Below are positions 10,151 through 22,738 of a stretch of DNA of 64,000 nt, one piece after another (the first letter of the stretch is position 1; each line of letters begins with the position of its first letter). Made by a program: the position numbers and the translations under genes. The notes under the pieces are model-generated. The model had not been told where the DNA came from, ran no database searches, and saw nothing but the letters and a program-made list of their open reading frames with translations. The DNA lies in assembly GCA_036971715.1 (NCBI GenBank), contig JAVHJL010000012.1, forward strand, positions 744,001-808,000, written 5' to 3'. The DNA comes from Arthrobotrys musiformis (lineage: Eukaryota > Ascomycota > Orbiliomycetes > Orbiliales > Orbiliaceae).

Positions 10151-13100
10151 TTATACTTTACGCCAGGCCATGTTGTGGTACTTGCCGTGGGTCTCAAAAC
10201 CTACCAAGAATGTTAGCACGAGATACTCATTATATACGCTGTCGTGAATGCTCACCAAGATCTTCATAAACTTGTCTATCGGTGGACCAGTCGACAAAGC
10301 ACCCCGTCAGGCCTCTGCTTTGTAGTTCTATTATCGCAGCGCAGACTAACCCAAAGCCAACGCCTCGACCACGAAACTCGGCTATAGTTCTATTAGCCAA
10401 TCCAGTCTATAGTAATATAGTTTAAGGCAGGGAACTTACAACCCATCCCGACACACGCAAGGCCGCCCACTCTATCACCAATCGCTTTGGGCCATGGGAC
10501 TTCTTTCGAAATCTTGTTGCTTCCAGCCCCAGAAAATACCAGGGCTGCGCCGACAATGGCACTTTGGCCGTCGGGGACGACTCCAAAAGCGAGAACAGCG
10601 TCCGCATAATCTACAGTATGTCAGTTGAATATCAAGTAAATTAAAAACACCATGGAGAAAAAAAATACCATTTGTGTCTTTTAAAGCGCGGTACTTTTCG
10701 ACCCATCCGGGATAGCTTGAAAAGTGCTTATCTTCAAACTGTATCAAATTGTCGAAAACACTGGGGTTACAGACACCAAATGTAATGCCCTGACGACTGA
10801 GATCGGCAAAGACGTCTTGTTGTGGCGGACGCCAATTCGTTATATTTTGATATAGATCGAAGATAAAGTTATCCTCAATTTTCCAACCTATTTCAAGTCT
10901 ATCAGTACCGCCCGTCCTATATTCTCGAGGGCAAAGCGATCATACCTCGGCGTTTAAACCATTCCTTTTGTTCCTTGGGTAACAGCTCTGGCAATCCTGG
11001 GAAAAAACGAGGGAAGATACTACCAAGTTGGACGCTGTCTATTTCGGGGTGTGCCCTCATGTACTGAAACGCCTCGTCATGTAGTGCGGTGCCAATCCCA
11101 CTGTTCCGAAAATCCGGGTCTACCATTAGAAGGGCCATGCTGCCCACCAGGCTTTTACCTGCGTGTATAGTATAAGTTGCGCACAGGCCGAGAATTTTCC
11201 CATGGCTTCGCGGGTCTTTAATAACATAATGTTTGGCGTTTCCAGGTCGGTCGAGCAAGTCACTGAGAATGTTTGAGTTGAGATTCCAGTTAGGATTCCA
11301 GCCAAAGCATTTCTTCCACAAATCAGCGCTGGCGTATAAGTCTCGGCGTTTCTCCCACTCGTGAACTTCCCATCGCTGAAAATTGTCGTTTGGAATCCCG
11401 CTCGTCGGAGGAAGCAACTTGCGAAGAGGTAAAACACCTGTTGGCTTGACTTCTCCGAAGAGGACGGAGGCGGCTGACTCAAGAGCCTCCCTGGAGTATT
11501 CGTAACACGAAATGACGCTTTCTAGGACTTTTATAATAAATAGTCGTTAGCTCGTGCTGCTTTAAAAGTTTAAGCTCAATCCAACTCACAGGAGACCTCG
11601 TGCAGCATATCACGTGGGCTGCACGCCGTAATAACAACCAGGGGGGTATCAAACGCTAGCCGCTGCCGTGTTAGTGATCTCATCGTCTCGATTTGTGAAC
11701 GATACTCCGGGTCAGTATCAAGAGAGAGAACAAAAATGGCGAGGTTTGCTTTCTTAAGGAGACCGGTATGCGTCTCCTGTAGCCCTTCGTGGGTATATGG
11801 TGCATGGCAGACAGTTACCCCTCGAGCATTGATTGCCCTTCCAAGATACTCGAATGGATCGACGCCAACTTGGCCCGGGAAGCGCGGTGGAGCAACAGGT
11901 GTCAAAAGGGCACAAGTCCCATTTTGCCTCAGAACATTTTGTCGTTGTAACTTCGTCAAAGGGAGGAGGTTTCGAGAGTCTTTGATGACTGTTGTTGCCA
12001 TTTCGTACGATCTAAACGAGAGCTCGCGGTTCCGGCGCATCAAAGACGGAAGGGTCAGATGGATCGGCGGAGGGTCCACGGCTTCCTCCCATCGAAGATA
12101 TCGTTCCTTGACTCGTCTAACTCTCTCCCAGGATTGTTCTAGCGACGCTCGTGTAATACTGCCCGTTTCAACCGCTGTATATATTTCCTCCAAAGCGTCG
12201 GTGACATCGTGGGGGTGTTTGCACAAAATCAACATGTCGCAACCGTTAACGAGCCCTCTGATCGATAATTGTCCCCCGGTTACACATCTTCCTGCGGCGT
12301 TCTCAGACATCTTGTCGACAGAGCCAATTAGAACTCCTTCGTATTGCAAGTGTTTTCGAATAAGATTCTTTGGAAGCGAGTCCTTTCCACCGAAGGTTGT
12401 ATCGGTTGAGGCGGCCCACATTGTCGGTTCAAGTAATACCCCGTCGACCCCATTTTCGAACGCTTTTCGGAACAGTGCATATCGAGGTTCGGTCGCAATA
12501 TTCCGGGTATCTAGAATCCCACCGCTACCTTGGCGAGGAGCCGGGAAATGTTTGACGATGCTCACGAGATTCGTACTCCTGTGCGCATCCAGAATAGCAC
12601 TGGTACATCTCCAAACGTTGGCGGGATCGTCTCCAAACATCCTAGAGCTCAGTCCTTCCGGGCTTTGTTCCTCAATATTTAACACCGGGGCTAGATTTGT
12701 GTTAACGGAGAGGCTCTGCAGTTCCTGGGCTGACGCGCGAGCAATATCATAAAGGATTTCAGACGACCTAAATGCCCCAACTGCGAGGGCTCCCGGGAAT
12801 TGTGTTCCGAGATGGCCATTGCCAAAGGGAGCAAACTATGGGCAGAAATTTATTAAACTCGACCATCTCGACAGTGTAACACGAGTTTTTTTTCATCCTT
12901 ACCATGCCATTCTCTTGTTCAATCATAATGAACAAGGGATGTGTGTGACCCGCCCTACGAGCAGCGCTTTGCAAATCTCGCACAATTCGGCTTATCTCCA
13001 CCGAGTCTAAGAACTGAGCGGTTAGCGTAATCCCATTTATATCCCCGGAAATCTTCTTACGTCTAATGCTACGTCGGCAAACCAAAACACCGCCAATATG

Positions 13101-13208
13101 GTATCTCTCGACCATATCAGTTACATACTGAGCCGACTCTGGCGTATCCATCGGGATGATAATCAGTTTCCCAACCTGCCTAAAGTGCGAGTCAGCGACG
13201 GCATTCAT
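10151..13208 (-). CDS. GH3 (NagZ-like) glycosidase fold fused to two GNAT domains, catalytic GH3 residues apparently lost (881 aa)
   Basis: Eight exons are inferred: 13208-13061, 13006-12903, 12835-11590, 11527-10946, 10887-10669, 10610-10440, 10381-10256 and 10200-10151. All introns are 54-67 nt with GT..AG ends, and the joined frame is 882 codons. Residues 1 to about 545 are a GH3 beta-N-acetylglucosaminidase fold: IEQENGM, FPGALAVGAF, NLAPVLNI, SRMFGDDP, IVKHFP, then a C-terminal subdomain ending FGEVKPTGVLPL. Two GNAT acetyltransferase domains follow, with acetyl-CoA loops RNSGIG (about residue 640) and RGRGVG (about 827). This architecture is known in fungi, where it is linked to N-acetylglucosamine release and acetyl transfer. 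Here the usual KHFPG-H-GDT-DSH loop has lost its His, and the expected nucleophile Asp position reads Ser (GSVDKM). The protein may be a pseudoglycosidase with working GNAT domains. The first intron is in frame and may be retained. Confidence 0.85.
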
Positions 13209-13232
13209 TTCGTACGATGAGCAGTGGTTCAC

Positions 13233-16200
13233 GAGCAGCCATGGTACCTTCGCACAATATCGCGGTTCTCCTCCCTACTATAAGGAGTATCTTGTGACCA
13301 GGCACGCTTTTGACCGGTACTTTCTGATCCTTCATAGTAGGGATTTGAAGTCTTGTATGGTGTCTTTAGGTTTCGGTCGTCAGCCAATAATAACTAAAGC
13401 CGTCTGGGTAGTAACGGGTAACAAATCACACGACAGCTTTATTAAGGAGATACATACGTTCGACATCATAATTGTTTCCTAGCTGATAGTCTTTGAGAAA
13501 GACTATCTTTACCTTTACCTTTGCTCGTCTCGGCCTTGTAATATCTAGCGTGACGTGATGTGGAGATCATCGGAATCCCATCCGTGGCAACGCTAGACAG
13601 AGGAAGAAAGGAAGAAAGTTTGAGCTTAGAAGAGGAGAGAAAGAGAGATGGGTGAAAAGAAGAGGAGGAGAGAAGAGAAAGAGAAAAAATATAGACGTTG
13701 GGTAAAATGTTGGATTGAAGTTTGTGACATTGCTAGGGTTCGGCTGTGTGCAATTGTAATGAGCTGGAGGGTTCCTAGCTACAGACTATAATCTTGCAGA
13801 AGCGATGGTACTTAAAGATCCGACTTGCAAAAAATTATGAAACTCTACTCTCAGTCCATTGAGGACCTTGTCTCAGCCCAAGCAAAGGGATAGGGATATT
13901 TTATTTTTGCTGTTTTCTACCAGGTCTCAGTCGGGCTTGTCTAGTATTGGAACTGTGGCTGCTGCTGCACACTTTTCATGAAGCTCTCAGCTTTGACTTG
14001 TACTTTTCATTAAGAAAAAAAAAAAAAAAAGAAAAAAGAAAGGAAGAGAAAATATGGGGTGGTCTTTATGCAGCAGCATGATATAATATGGAAAGTTAGC
14101 GCGAGCTCCCCAGGTTAAACTAAGTAAGTGTAATAAATGCCAGCAATGCGGCATGCATGACAACGACATTCCAAGCCTGCAATAGAAAAAAGGCGCGACG
14201 GGAGGGCATTTACCTTTTTAATATGCGATGATCGGGATTGGAATCAGGATTAGTGGTCGTGCTCTCGATAAGGTGGTAGCCGAAAACCCTCCACGAACGC
14301 ACCGTCCAGGCAAGGACTTTTGGGGGAGGGAAAAAATGTAGCACCGCCTTGAGTCAGTGGACTGATTTGACTGGTTAGTTCGGCCCCGGTCTGGCCTGTG
14401 TGGACCGACGCTAGCGATAGTGGATCTGGGAAGCCCCTCCAGAAAATTGCACGGCAGATACGGGTTCCCAAGAAAGGAGCACCACCAAGCTCTGAAAATC
14501 AGCGCGAGGTTCCGAACGTGGACGCCGAGATACAACCTCTTGCGTGGTCTATTCCCAGTTAGTCGACATTGCCTCTGATATCCGATTAAATTGTTTAGGA
14601 AATATGCGACGGATTTAGACTGAGCATACGGTGTCAAGGCAGGGAGGGAAGAAACCAGATATAAATTTTTTTAAAGAATGGCGGGATCTCGGGCTTGAGA
14701 GGGGAGGATTTTTGAACATGCACGCCAGCCGAGTAGCCGGAGGAGCAATCAATCTAGCAGCCTTATGGAAGGATGCAATCGTTCCGGGTGGGAAAAAGTA
14801 TAATAAACTTACTTATAAATATAGCAGAACGCAGAACGGCTTACGGGAAGAAGCCAGCTGAAAGGTGGTTAAGAAGGTGGGAGTGAGCACACCACCAGGC
14901 CAGGGCTTCAGGCGAAAGTTAACGAGGATGATTCGCACAACGTCAACAGCAGAGCAAATGCATCCGGGAATGTGAACAGAAGGTGAATAGAGATCCGTCG
15001 CGTCAAGCGACCATAGATAGCTTCACCGGAGTCTGTAGACAAAGTTCTTCTCGTTCTTCTCGTTCTCGTTCTCGTTCTTTTTCCTCTCGATGTGTTTGTT
15101 AGCTATGTGAACAAAAATCCCTGAATATACTAGGTTCGAATGTTAAGTTGCCGATGCGATGCGGTGTGTGGTGTTCATGTTCTTGGGGAACAATTTGGGG
15201 TGATCGCGATCCCAGGGTAGGACAAAGACTCGCACAGACGTCGCACAAGCCTCGTCCCACGGATGAGATAGGAGGACAGAAGGCTTCGAGGTCAGAAGAA
15301 ACGGCCACAATCGACTGTGATTGTATATTCGTCGGCTACACACGACTGGATTGAAACATACAAGAAGGAAAGAGAAAAAAAAAAAACCAATTGATCCTTC
15401 GTACGGTGGAACAAACAACTAACTATACTGCCTTGTATATAGGTAGTTGGAGTTAGGCGCAAGCTCAAGATTTTTTTAATAATAATATTTCTGTTTCTGA
15501 TTGACCAGCACCTATAGATACTCAGTTAGGCGTTAGTTAGTCTCTTTGCGCTACCAAGCCAGCAGTTCACTCGAGTTATGCAGGATGTACTGTAAGAGTA
15601 GGACAGGCGAAAAGTAAGCGGTACCGACGAAAGGTTTCAGCAAAAGTTTAAATTTTTCTGTGCACCTACCTCGGAGCTAGTGACACGACTCCCCGCCGAG
15701 AACTTAACTCTTCTTAGCTGTGGCTAGCTAGCAAGGAGGGCGTAGGCACATATTTTGGGTATGTGTGAGGAAGCGGTTGTTCATTCGGGGAAAAATCAAA
15801 TAAGATAACTAATAGCAGGAGCAGTCGAATAAAAAAAAACAAATAATTAGGTTCTGTGCGAAGGAAAAGAGAAGAAGAAAAAGAAAAGGGAAAAGGCCGA
15901 TAACAGTCAAATAAAACAGACTCGAATGTAACACCAAGAAAAGAGAGAGCGAGAATAAGCAATGACCGTATATTTGTTTCCGGTGACGCTGATTTCATTT
16001 CATTTTGCAATGCTGAAACAGAGAAAACGATATTGGTCGCTTCGACTTCGAGGGGCTTCGGAGATATGTTGTGATAAACCAACCAAATAGAGCACTTTGC
16101 GTTGGAGTATAGAGCCCCTCGCTGGATAGAGTTCGCTTCTTTGGGGCTCATCGATTTGGGCGTGGTTTCTTGGGCAGGCCTGGTCTCGTTCCTAACCTCA

Positions 16201-18346
16201 CCCAAGGTGGTCCAGACAGGCCGGCCCGGCTTCTGGTCAAGCAGGGCCATGGAAGCTGTAGATGACTGCTAAAACAAAGTAACCAGAGCCAGATAGAATA
16301 GGACGTTCGATACCGATGTCTTGTGGAGCTCGAGAGTAAAGTTAACTCTGTGAAAGAAATTTCGAAACGCAAACGCAAACGCGGAATTGCAATTAATTGA
16401 AGTTGGGACGGAACTACATATGGCGCGCGAGAATGTGACATATGCATCAAACCGACATAACCTCCAATACCTAACTCTTTATATAGCTTATGCACGTTAT
16501 ACTTGGCGGCTAGGTACCTGGAGTTACGGTACTTGGGTTTGTGTACCTAGGTGTGGACGAAATGATATTAAGGGGCTATCGAGATCACCTCCGCCTTGAT
16601 CATGCAAGTATGCATGAATATTCGTGACGAGGATTAGTGCAAAAGAAACCATGCTAACTATTGTGGCAGCTGAACCGTCGTGGCAGCTGAGCCGTCGTGA
16701 CAAGCGTACCATCGTGACAAGCGTACCACCGTCTCACAATTTAGTCAAGGCGCCGCTCAGACCTCGTCTCGCTAAGTTCATGGGCTGTTTGGTCCGAAAA
16801 GACTCGGCAACCGGCCCCACTTTCCGTAAGTGTCTATCTCACTTGGAATAGGTATCTGATAATCGAGAACCGACGGGAAAAGAAGATATATAACACCCAT
16901 TCACACATGTTGATAGTGGAAAATGGAACTATCAAGGCTCATGCCGCCAGGGGGGCCGGAATCCTAAGATGCCTGTATTTAAGCACCAATAAGATGCTCT
17001 ATTAACCGGAAATTTCCGAAACTATAGGTCGGACAGTTTCCAAATCCTGCTCTGCCGGCTTTATAACTAATGCACATCAATGTATCCCCATGAAGTTCAG
17101 TTGGGCCCTCGAGCTGCAACGTGGCCCATGATCGAAAGCCGAAGTATCGACTGATACTATAATACATCCCTGATATTTGGTTGGTTGGCTTACATAGCTA
17201 GCAGCAATAGACTGACTAAGCCGGCTACAGTTGTGTGGAGCGAACAGACCTTTCCCCACCTTCACACAACAACGACAAGGGTCTACCACACCCGCCAAAA
17301 GCGCATTCAGCTAAGGCGGCCCACTTTCTTTTTCGAAGAGTCAGCCTCCATGATGGCCTAGAGAAGGCAATTAAACTAATGGCGTCTTCTTTGACTGACT
17401 GGAGTGTCAAGCTAGAGAAAGTTTGGAAACATTTTGGTGCGAAAAGGCTGCCAGCAAAGCCTCAATTTCGGGTGCTTTGAGAGTGTCATATGAATGAAGG
17501 TTTCTCGGTAACCTCATGGGCTCTCCAGAGTCCCGGGATGCATCGAAAGACTCATGGACGGGAGATACCAGCCTCCTAAACTTAATATGGAAGCAATTAA
17601 TGGTTTAGTGGAGCATAGTTTAATTCCTAAAACCCTTGAGGATGACAGATAATCGGATAGAACCATGTCTGTCTTCGTCTATTCAGCACCTAAATTGGCG
17701 CCCAGTGTATGAGCCAAAGGGTCACGCATCCCAACATCCCGTATTCCTACTTCCCTGGCTATAGTACTCCCCAAGATACATGTACGTACGTCAGTTCCGG
17801 CAACAGGGTCTGTGAGTCAATAAGGCTGAAATGCACACCGGGCCAATCTGCGTCAGGTAGAACGCGAAGAATCGTTACTACGAGACGCGGTTGATCTTCC
17901 GTGGGGCCTATCGTCGCACACCAAGCAGGCGGGTCTCTTTTAGTTTCGTTAGTTATTATTTTTTTATTTTTTTATTTTTCGGTCCCCTATGGAGGCCTGT
18001 TTGGTCCCGTTTGGGCCTGCCGGTCTTTGGTCAGTGCAAGCTACCTTGAAAGCACATACATTTTTGTTCTGCCTTGCCGTAAAGGATCCTCGAAATACGT
18101 TTCAAGCACAACGTTGTGATTCAAGATTTAAATAATGCGGATACCCGCCTCCAGATGCACTCATTCTCGAGATCCATCACCATCAATATCTTCAAGACTC
18201 ACACTAAACATCTAAAAACAACTAATAACCCGATTTCGATTCTTTCAATTCTTCATCTGAACTACCCCCCATAACTAAACTTTCCAGCAATCCACACTAG
18301 TATTATATATCACTTTTAGTCACCTACCTAAACAAAATATTTCACA
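13233..18346. other. Five-kilobase intergenic region without a supported gene
   Basis: Only short, overlapping ORFs occur. Visible features are a purine-rich GA tract (13600-13690), poly(A)/poly(T) runs (about 14015, 15375), a dispersed 35-bp repeat copy (16181-16215) and TACCTAGG-type palindromes near 16512-16550. A weak coding-like stretch at 17300-17480 could not be assigned. Confidence 0.5.
16181..16215 (+). repeat. 35-bp dispersed repeat, copy 1
   Basis: It begins TGGTCTCGTTCC and ends GGTGGTCCAG. It matches the minus strand at 21876-21910 and 52188-52222. It differs from the 52-kb copy at three positions, all transitions. Confidence 0.85.
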
Positions 18347-19666
18347 ATGGGCAAGCCTTGGGAGACATATAAACAGAAAATCCACCACTACTACATTGAG
18401 GAGGGCAAGCCTCTTGCAGAAGTGTGCGAGATTCTCAAGGCAAAATACAACTTTGAAGCCTGGTATGTTAGAACCTCCCCCGCTCAATTCGCGATTGGGG
18501 CATCGATTGTTTGCTGACTAAGGATATTTTTCCTACCAATAGCAAACGAAGCTATCAAAACCAGATCGAAGTATGGGGTTTCAAGAAGAATGTGCGATCT
18601 ACAGATATGCGCACGTACCTCAAACAGAAGCAACAGAATGTTCCGGATTCCAAGATGGGATTAAGCCAGGACATCATCGACAAGATTACCCCGCGTAAGG
18701 TTCGAAGATATAAAAAACGTTATGCTAGAAAATCAAGCCCCAACCGCGAGACTACATCTCCAAGGAAGAGCAAACAGCCAGAAGAATATGAAAATTGGGA
18801 GAACTATGACCAGCATAGCCTTTTTGACTATCCTAAATCATATCCTGTTACTCCTTCACATGGGTCTGAAGACCATTTCTATTCTGGAGACATGATTTCC
18901 AAGTGAGTGCAGATTTGTACATACGCCGTAACGATAGGAACGAACTGCGGATTCTAATAATTGTTCCTCTATGTAGTTATCCAAGCTATGACCATAGATT
19001 GACATATTCCACTGCTACACTCGGAGAGCCTATCTACGCCTCAACAGCTGAATACAGCACAATGGGATCCTTAACGGCCACCGGCAGCTATAGATACCGG
19101 TCCTCCCATGACGCACACGCTCGGTATAGGTCAGAAAGCCAGTGGCACATTGATGGATCATCCCCGACTGATGGTATTTATTATCTAGCCCATCACGTAA
19201 TCCCCACACATCTACAGGCGTAAGGCAAACAGCAGACTCGATAGAGCTGATGAAAGCCGCGCTGTCGGGGCGGTACGATGACATTCGCAGACTGTTAACG
19301 GGTGGAGAAACTCCCAATGTGGCAGATCGTGGTGGGAACACATCTCTTCACTATCTCGTCCGAGGATTTCATAAGCTTCTTGACCGCGCTGCTACTTCAC
19401 CTGGACTCTTGTCCGGCGACCGCTCCGTGGGAAGTTCGGAGAAATTCGAGGAAAGGATCACGGGGTTTAGCGCTTGTTTGAATTTACTATTGAGTTACGG
19501 CGCTATGGCTACACCAAACGAAAGGGGGGACACGGCATCTCAGATAGCAACTGCTCGACTAGATCAATACATGAAGGATCCGTATAATGCGGCTGCTGGG
19601 ACACATAAACACTGGACACAATTCGTCAATTCGATGTCAGCCGCAACGAGCGAATACTCCCGATGA
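18347..19666 (+). CDS. Clr5-domain protein with ankyrin-like C-terminus (373 aa)
   Basis: Four exons are inferred: 18347-18462, 18543-18902, 18977-19173 and 19218-19666. Introns are 80, 74 and 44 nt, and the joined frame is 374 codons ending in TGA. The N-terminus (about residues 1-60) is a Clr5 domain: MGKPWETYKQKIHHYYIEEG, then L-A-E-V motifs, and after the first intron SYQNQIEVWGFKKN. Clr5 is a fungal-specific, probably DNA- or chromatin-binding domain. A basic Lys/Arg/Ser-rich linker and a Tyr/Ser-rich middle follow. The last third has ankyrin-like helices (LMKAALSGRYDDIRRLLTGG, then GGNTSLHYLV and NLLLSYGA). Clr5-ankyrin proteins are widespread in filamentous ascomycetes. The CACA ATG G start context and the pyrimidine-rich leader support the start. 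Specific function unknown. Confidence 0.85.
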
Positions 19667-20039
19667 AGAAACGACCCGCACCCGATCCCACAAATCGAGA
19701 CAGCCAGCTAGAAACGGGAAACGTAATTTCTGGGGGAGCATGCATTGCAAAGGAGAGATATTCCATCGGTCCGAGGGATCGCTTCTATTTTTGAATCGAT
19801 ATCCCACCCTTCGTTTGGAAAATGGGATTTGTTATTCACTTAGAGTTTCTTGCTTTTGGGGGGGCATTCGATATGAGTTCAGGGCCTCTAGTACTGTTTC
19901 ATTTTGTTGTTTTTTTTTTCTACGGCGAGCGATATGAACATACCTTTGGGCCAGAAAAAAAAAAACGGACTTTTGATTGTGCAAACAATAAATTAACATA
20001 AAATACAACATTTTCAACACAGAATTACACAATTTTAAT

Positions 20040-20487
20040 TAAAATTAAATAAAATGGAACAAAATCACGTTAATTAAAATAAAATAAAATAGAATAAATA
20101 GAAAAAAAAAAAAAAAAAAAAAAAAAAAGGAAAAAAAAAAAAATGAGGCGCATCTACCAGCCTGCCTGCCTGCCTGCCTGCTTGTCTATGTTCCGGCGCA
20201 GGTTCTGCCCTACCTGCCTACCTGCCTACCTACCTACCTGCCTACCTGCCTACCTGCCTGCCTACCTACGCCGGAACCTACGCCGGAACCTAGGCTGGTA
20301 GACAGGCAGGCAGGGCAGAACCTACGCCAGAGCCTGCGCCGGAACATAGATAGGCAGGCAGGCAGGTAGGTAGGTAGGTAGGCAGGTAGGCAGGTAGGGC
20401 AGAACCTGCGCCGGAACATAGACAGGCAGGCAGGTAGGCAGGCAGGCAGGGCAGAACCTGCGCCAGAGCCTGCGCCGGAACCTAGGC
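20040..20487. repeat. A-rich tail plus palindromic TGCC/GGCA tetranucleotide array
   Basis: An AATAAA-rich stretch and poly(A) runs (about 20101-20141) are followed by (CCTG)n and (CCTA)n arrays with CCGGAACATAG-like spacers. The second half (about 20341-20460) repeats the first half (about 20157-20275) as its reverse complement. The whole forms a large imperfect palindrome abutting the right inverted-repeat arm. Confidence 0.9.
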
Positions 20488-20975
20488 TCGAGTTAGAAAC
20501 ACGTATATCAACAGCGTCCCTTAACCCCAAGGCTGGCATCAAAACAATCACCTCGGTACGCGTGGTGCTAATTAGCCGCGCTACAACAGTACGTCAAAAG
20601 GCAATACCTGAATGATCGTTAGGATATTATGGAGGGGGATTTTCCGCGACCAATCTCCAGTACGTTCTAACCAATAAATATCCCCAAAAGCTCTTTCTAT
20701 ATCAATTATCTTAATCGATTTCTTGCTTTTGACCTTCGGCTTGGGAACTCGCGGGGGATGTTCGGGTTCCATCATTTGGGCGCCGTAGAGAACAGTCGGT
20801 TTAGGATCGGGATGTTGGTGGTTTTTTGGACCCCGCACTAGTACTCAAAGAGACCGATATCCCGGCCGATCGATACACAACGACAAACCCTCCGAAAGCT
20901 CAACACCACCGACGGCTCGCTGGGTGCCTAAGGCTCAGGTACAAAGAGAATCTGAGATAAAAGACGTTTCAGTCT
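20488..20975 (-). repeat. Right arm of long inverted repeat
   Basis: This is the reverse complement of bases 1-488, with two transition differences found near the inner end. It contains the minus-strand twin of the 64-aa ORF at 20581-20775. The sequence continues beyond 20975, but whether the repeat does cannot be tested because the left copy starts at the window edge. Confidence 0.95.
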
Positions 20976-22090
20976 ACAAATCTCGGAAATTTTAGATGGA
21001 CCATGTGGCAGAACTATCACCGGAATCTTAAAGTAGAGTCTGAATTTATCGAGACCTTAGCCTAGGTGTCGCGATGTCGAGCCAGGGCTCAGGTTTTTTG
21101 CAGCGCCTGGCCACGCAAACGGGACCGCTTTACGTCCGACCTGCGATAAACGGCTAATGCCAAGAATTCAATCGGTACAGTTTTTCTCCAGCCATCGCGC
21201 ATCGATTCTTTCAGCAGACCTCAAAACAGCAAAATCCTCACCGAGAAACGCATATTGCACAAAAGGACCATCAAAAAAAATTTACCATCGTTTAGAGTGT
21301 TGTTGTTTCGATGGTAGATGGTAATGTAGCTATCATTAGACTTATTAAAAGACGGTACATACGTAAAGTGGCCACGAGGACGGAAAGGAAACCTATCCCA
21401 CAGGTTCATTGATCATACATGATCACGATTCATACACACATACATATATTACACTAGGAAACATGGTGGTGAGAAGATCCAAGCCAATAGATCGCACCCT
21501 CGGGGTCCAAATAGACCCTGCTCTGATTTGTCCTGCACGCACTTGTCCTGCACTTGCATCAGGGGCTCTTCACTACGACGGGTATCGCTTCGAGTCCTAA
21601 TCCTGCGAGGCCAGTCCGAATTACTAGGGCTAATAGAAAGGGTGCAGATACCGTAATATGTCGAAGAAACTCAAGAGGTTGTCTAAAACGGCCAAATTAG
21701 AGGAGGGGCTGAAACTACGTGTATGTAAGTATATGAACACATTCTGCAAAGTCCCGGGCAGTTAATCTAGGGTTTGTCGGGAGGCAACCCAAGGAGGTGT
21801 AGAGGTGCGATCCATCATGTGGATTCGAGGCTAGCATCATGTATGTACCGATAATATTAATATGCATGCACAAGCCTGGACCACCCCGGGTGAGGCTGGG
21901 AACGAGACCACACAAGCCCTTACTGTCATGAATTCAGCTCGAAGTGAGTAATTAGGTGATTTCCTTTGATCACTCAGGCGATTAAGATTTACTTAATGCC
22001 GGAGAACTTTCCACACATTCATAGCGGAGCACCAGAGCATCTACCCTCGGAACGGTGTCTCGTAAAAGTCCTTTCTCTCCTATAGTCGAC
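20976..22090. other. Spacer outside the inverted repeat
   Basis: No supported gene. It contains a dispersed 35-bp repeat copy at 21876-21910 and unremarkable low-complexity sequence. Confidence 0.5.
21876..21910 (-). repeat. 35-bp dispersed repeat, copy 2
   Basis: On the minus strand it begins TGGTCTCGTTCCCAG and ends GGTGGTCCAG. It differs by a single G/A transition from the copy at 52188-52222. Confidence 0.9.
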
Positions 22091-22738
22091 ATGTTTACGT
22101 ATACAGAAACGATTCAAATGGAAAATCTACAGACAACTCCTTCGATTCCCGGAGTACGAATCAAACGGTCCTACGGAGGTAAGCTTGCTTTATGGCCTCA
22201 AAATTCTAGCCCAGAGCTAACGGTTAACTTGTATGAAGTGGTAATGGCCAAAACCCCAGAATGGTCTGATACCCAGATACCACAAAGGCATACCACCCCA
22301 GTTTTTTTGGCCTCAGAACCGGTCAATCTTTGTGCAGTCTGGGAACGAGACCACTCAGAACCGCATTTGGAGACGTCGACAGATGCGGAATTGGACCACC
22401 CCAGTTAATGCCCCGATTAAGACTGTCACACCAAAAAGCCTCGCTCGGATTCGGATTTTCGATCGCCCACCGTTCAATCTCTAGATCCAGATTCCAACAA
22501 TGGACCGAAAAATATTCCGCCACCACCACCGCTCTCGTCAAATGAAGAAGGCCCTGAGCATAAAGCGCCCCCCTCTATACCAGACTCAAGGGCCAGACTG
22601 AGACCACAAGGGTCTAGACAGGCACGGCCGAAACGTTCACACAAGCCCTCTAAGAAATCCGTCCGCTGTAAAAAAACTACGAAGACCACATATTCCCTCC
22701 AAAAAAATGGTGATAAAGTTGTTAAAAAGACGGGTTGA
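22091..22738 (+). pseudogene. Hypothetical protein gene, frame broken near 22,410
   Basis: ATG 22091 opens a frame of 106 codons that stops at 22408. Shortly after, another frame continues from about 22417 to TGA 22736-22738 with a coding-like composition: an acidic and proline-rich part (NIPPPPPLSSNEEGPEHKAP) and then a Lys/Arg-rich tail with possible nuclear localisation signals (KRSHKPSKKSVRCKK). Either a frameshift or an unseen intron separates them. No family is recognised. A GGTCTCGTTCCCAGAC motif (minus strand, 22339-22352) lies inside the first part. Confidence 0.35.

Noticed and set aside
11736..12752. 338-codon plus-strand ORF
   Set aside because: Antisense to the GH3 exon, which has clear family motifs and consistent splicing. 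The ORF has no recognisable domain.
1..20975. Polinton/Maverick-type element
   Set aside because: Size and long terminal repeats would fit, but no DNA polymerase B, retroviral-like integrase, ATPase or capsid gene is seen inside.
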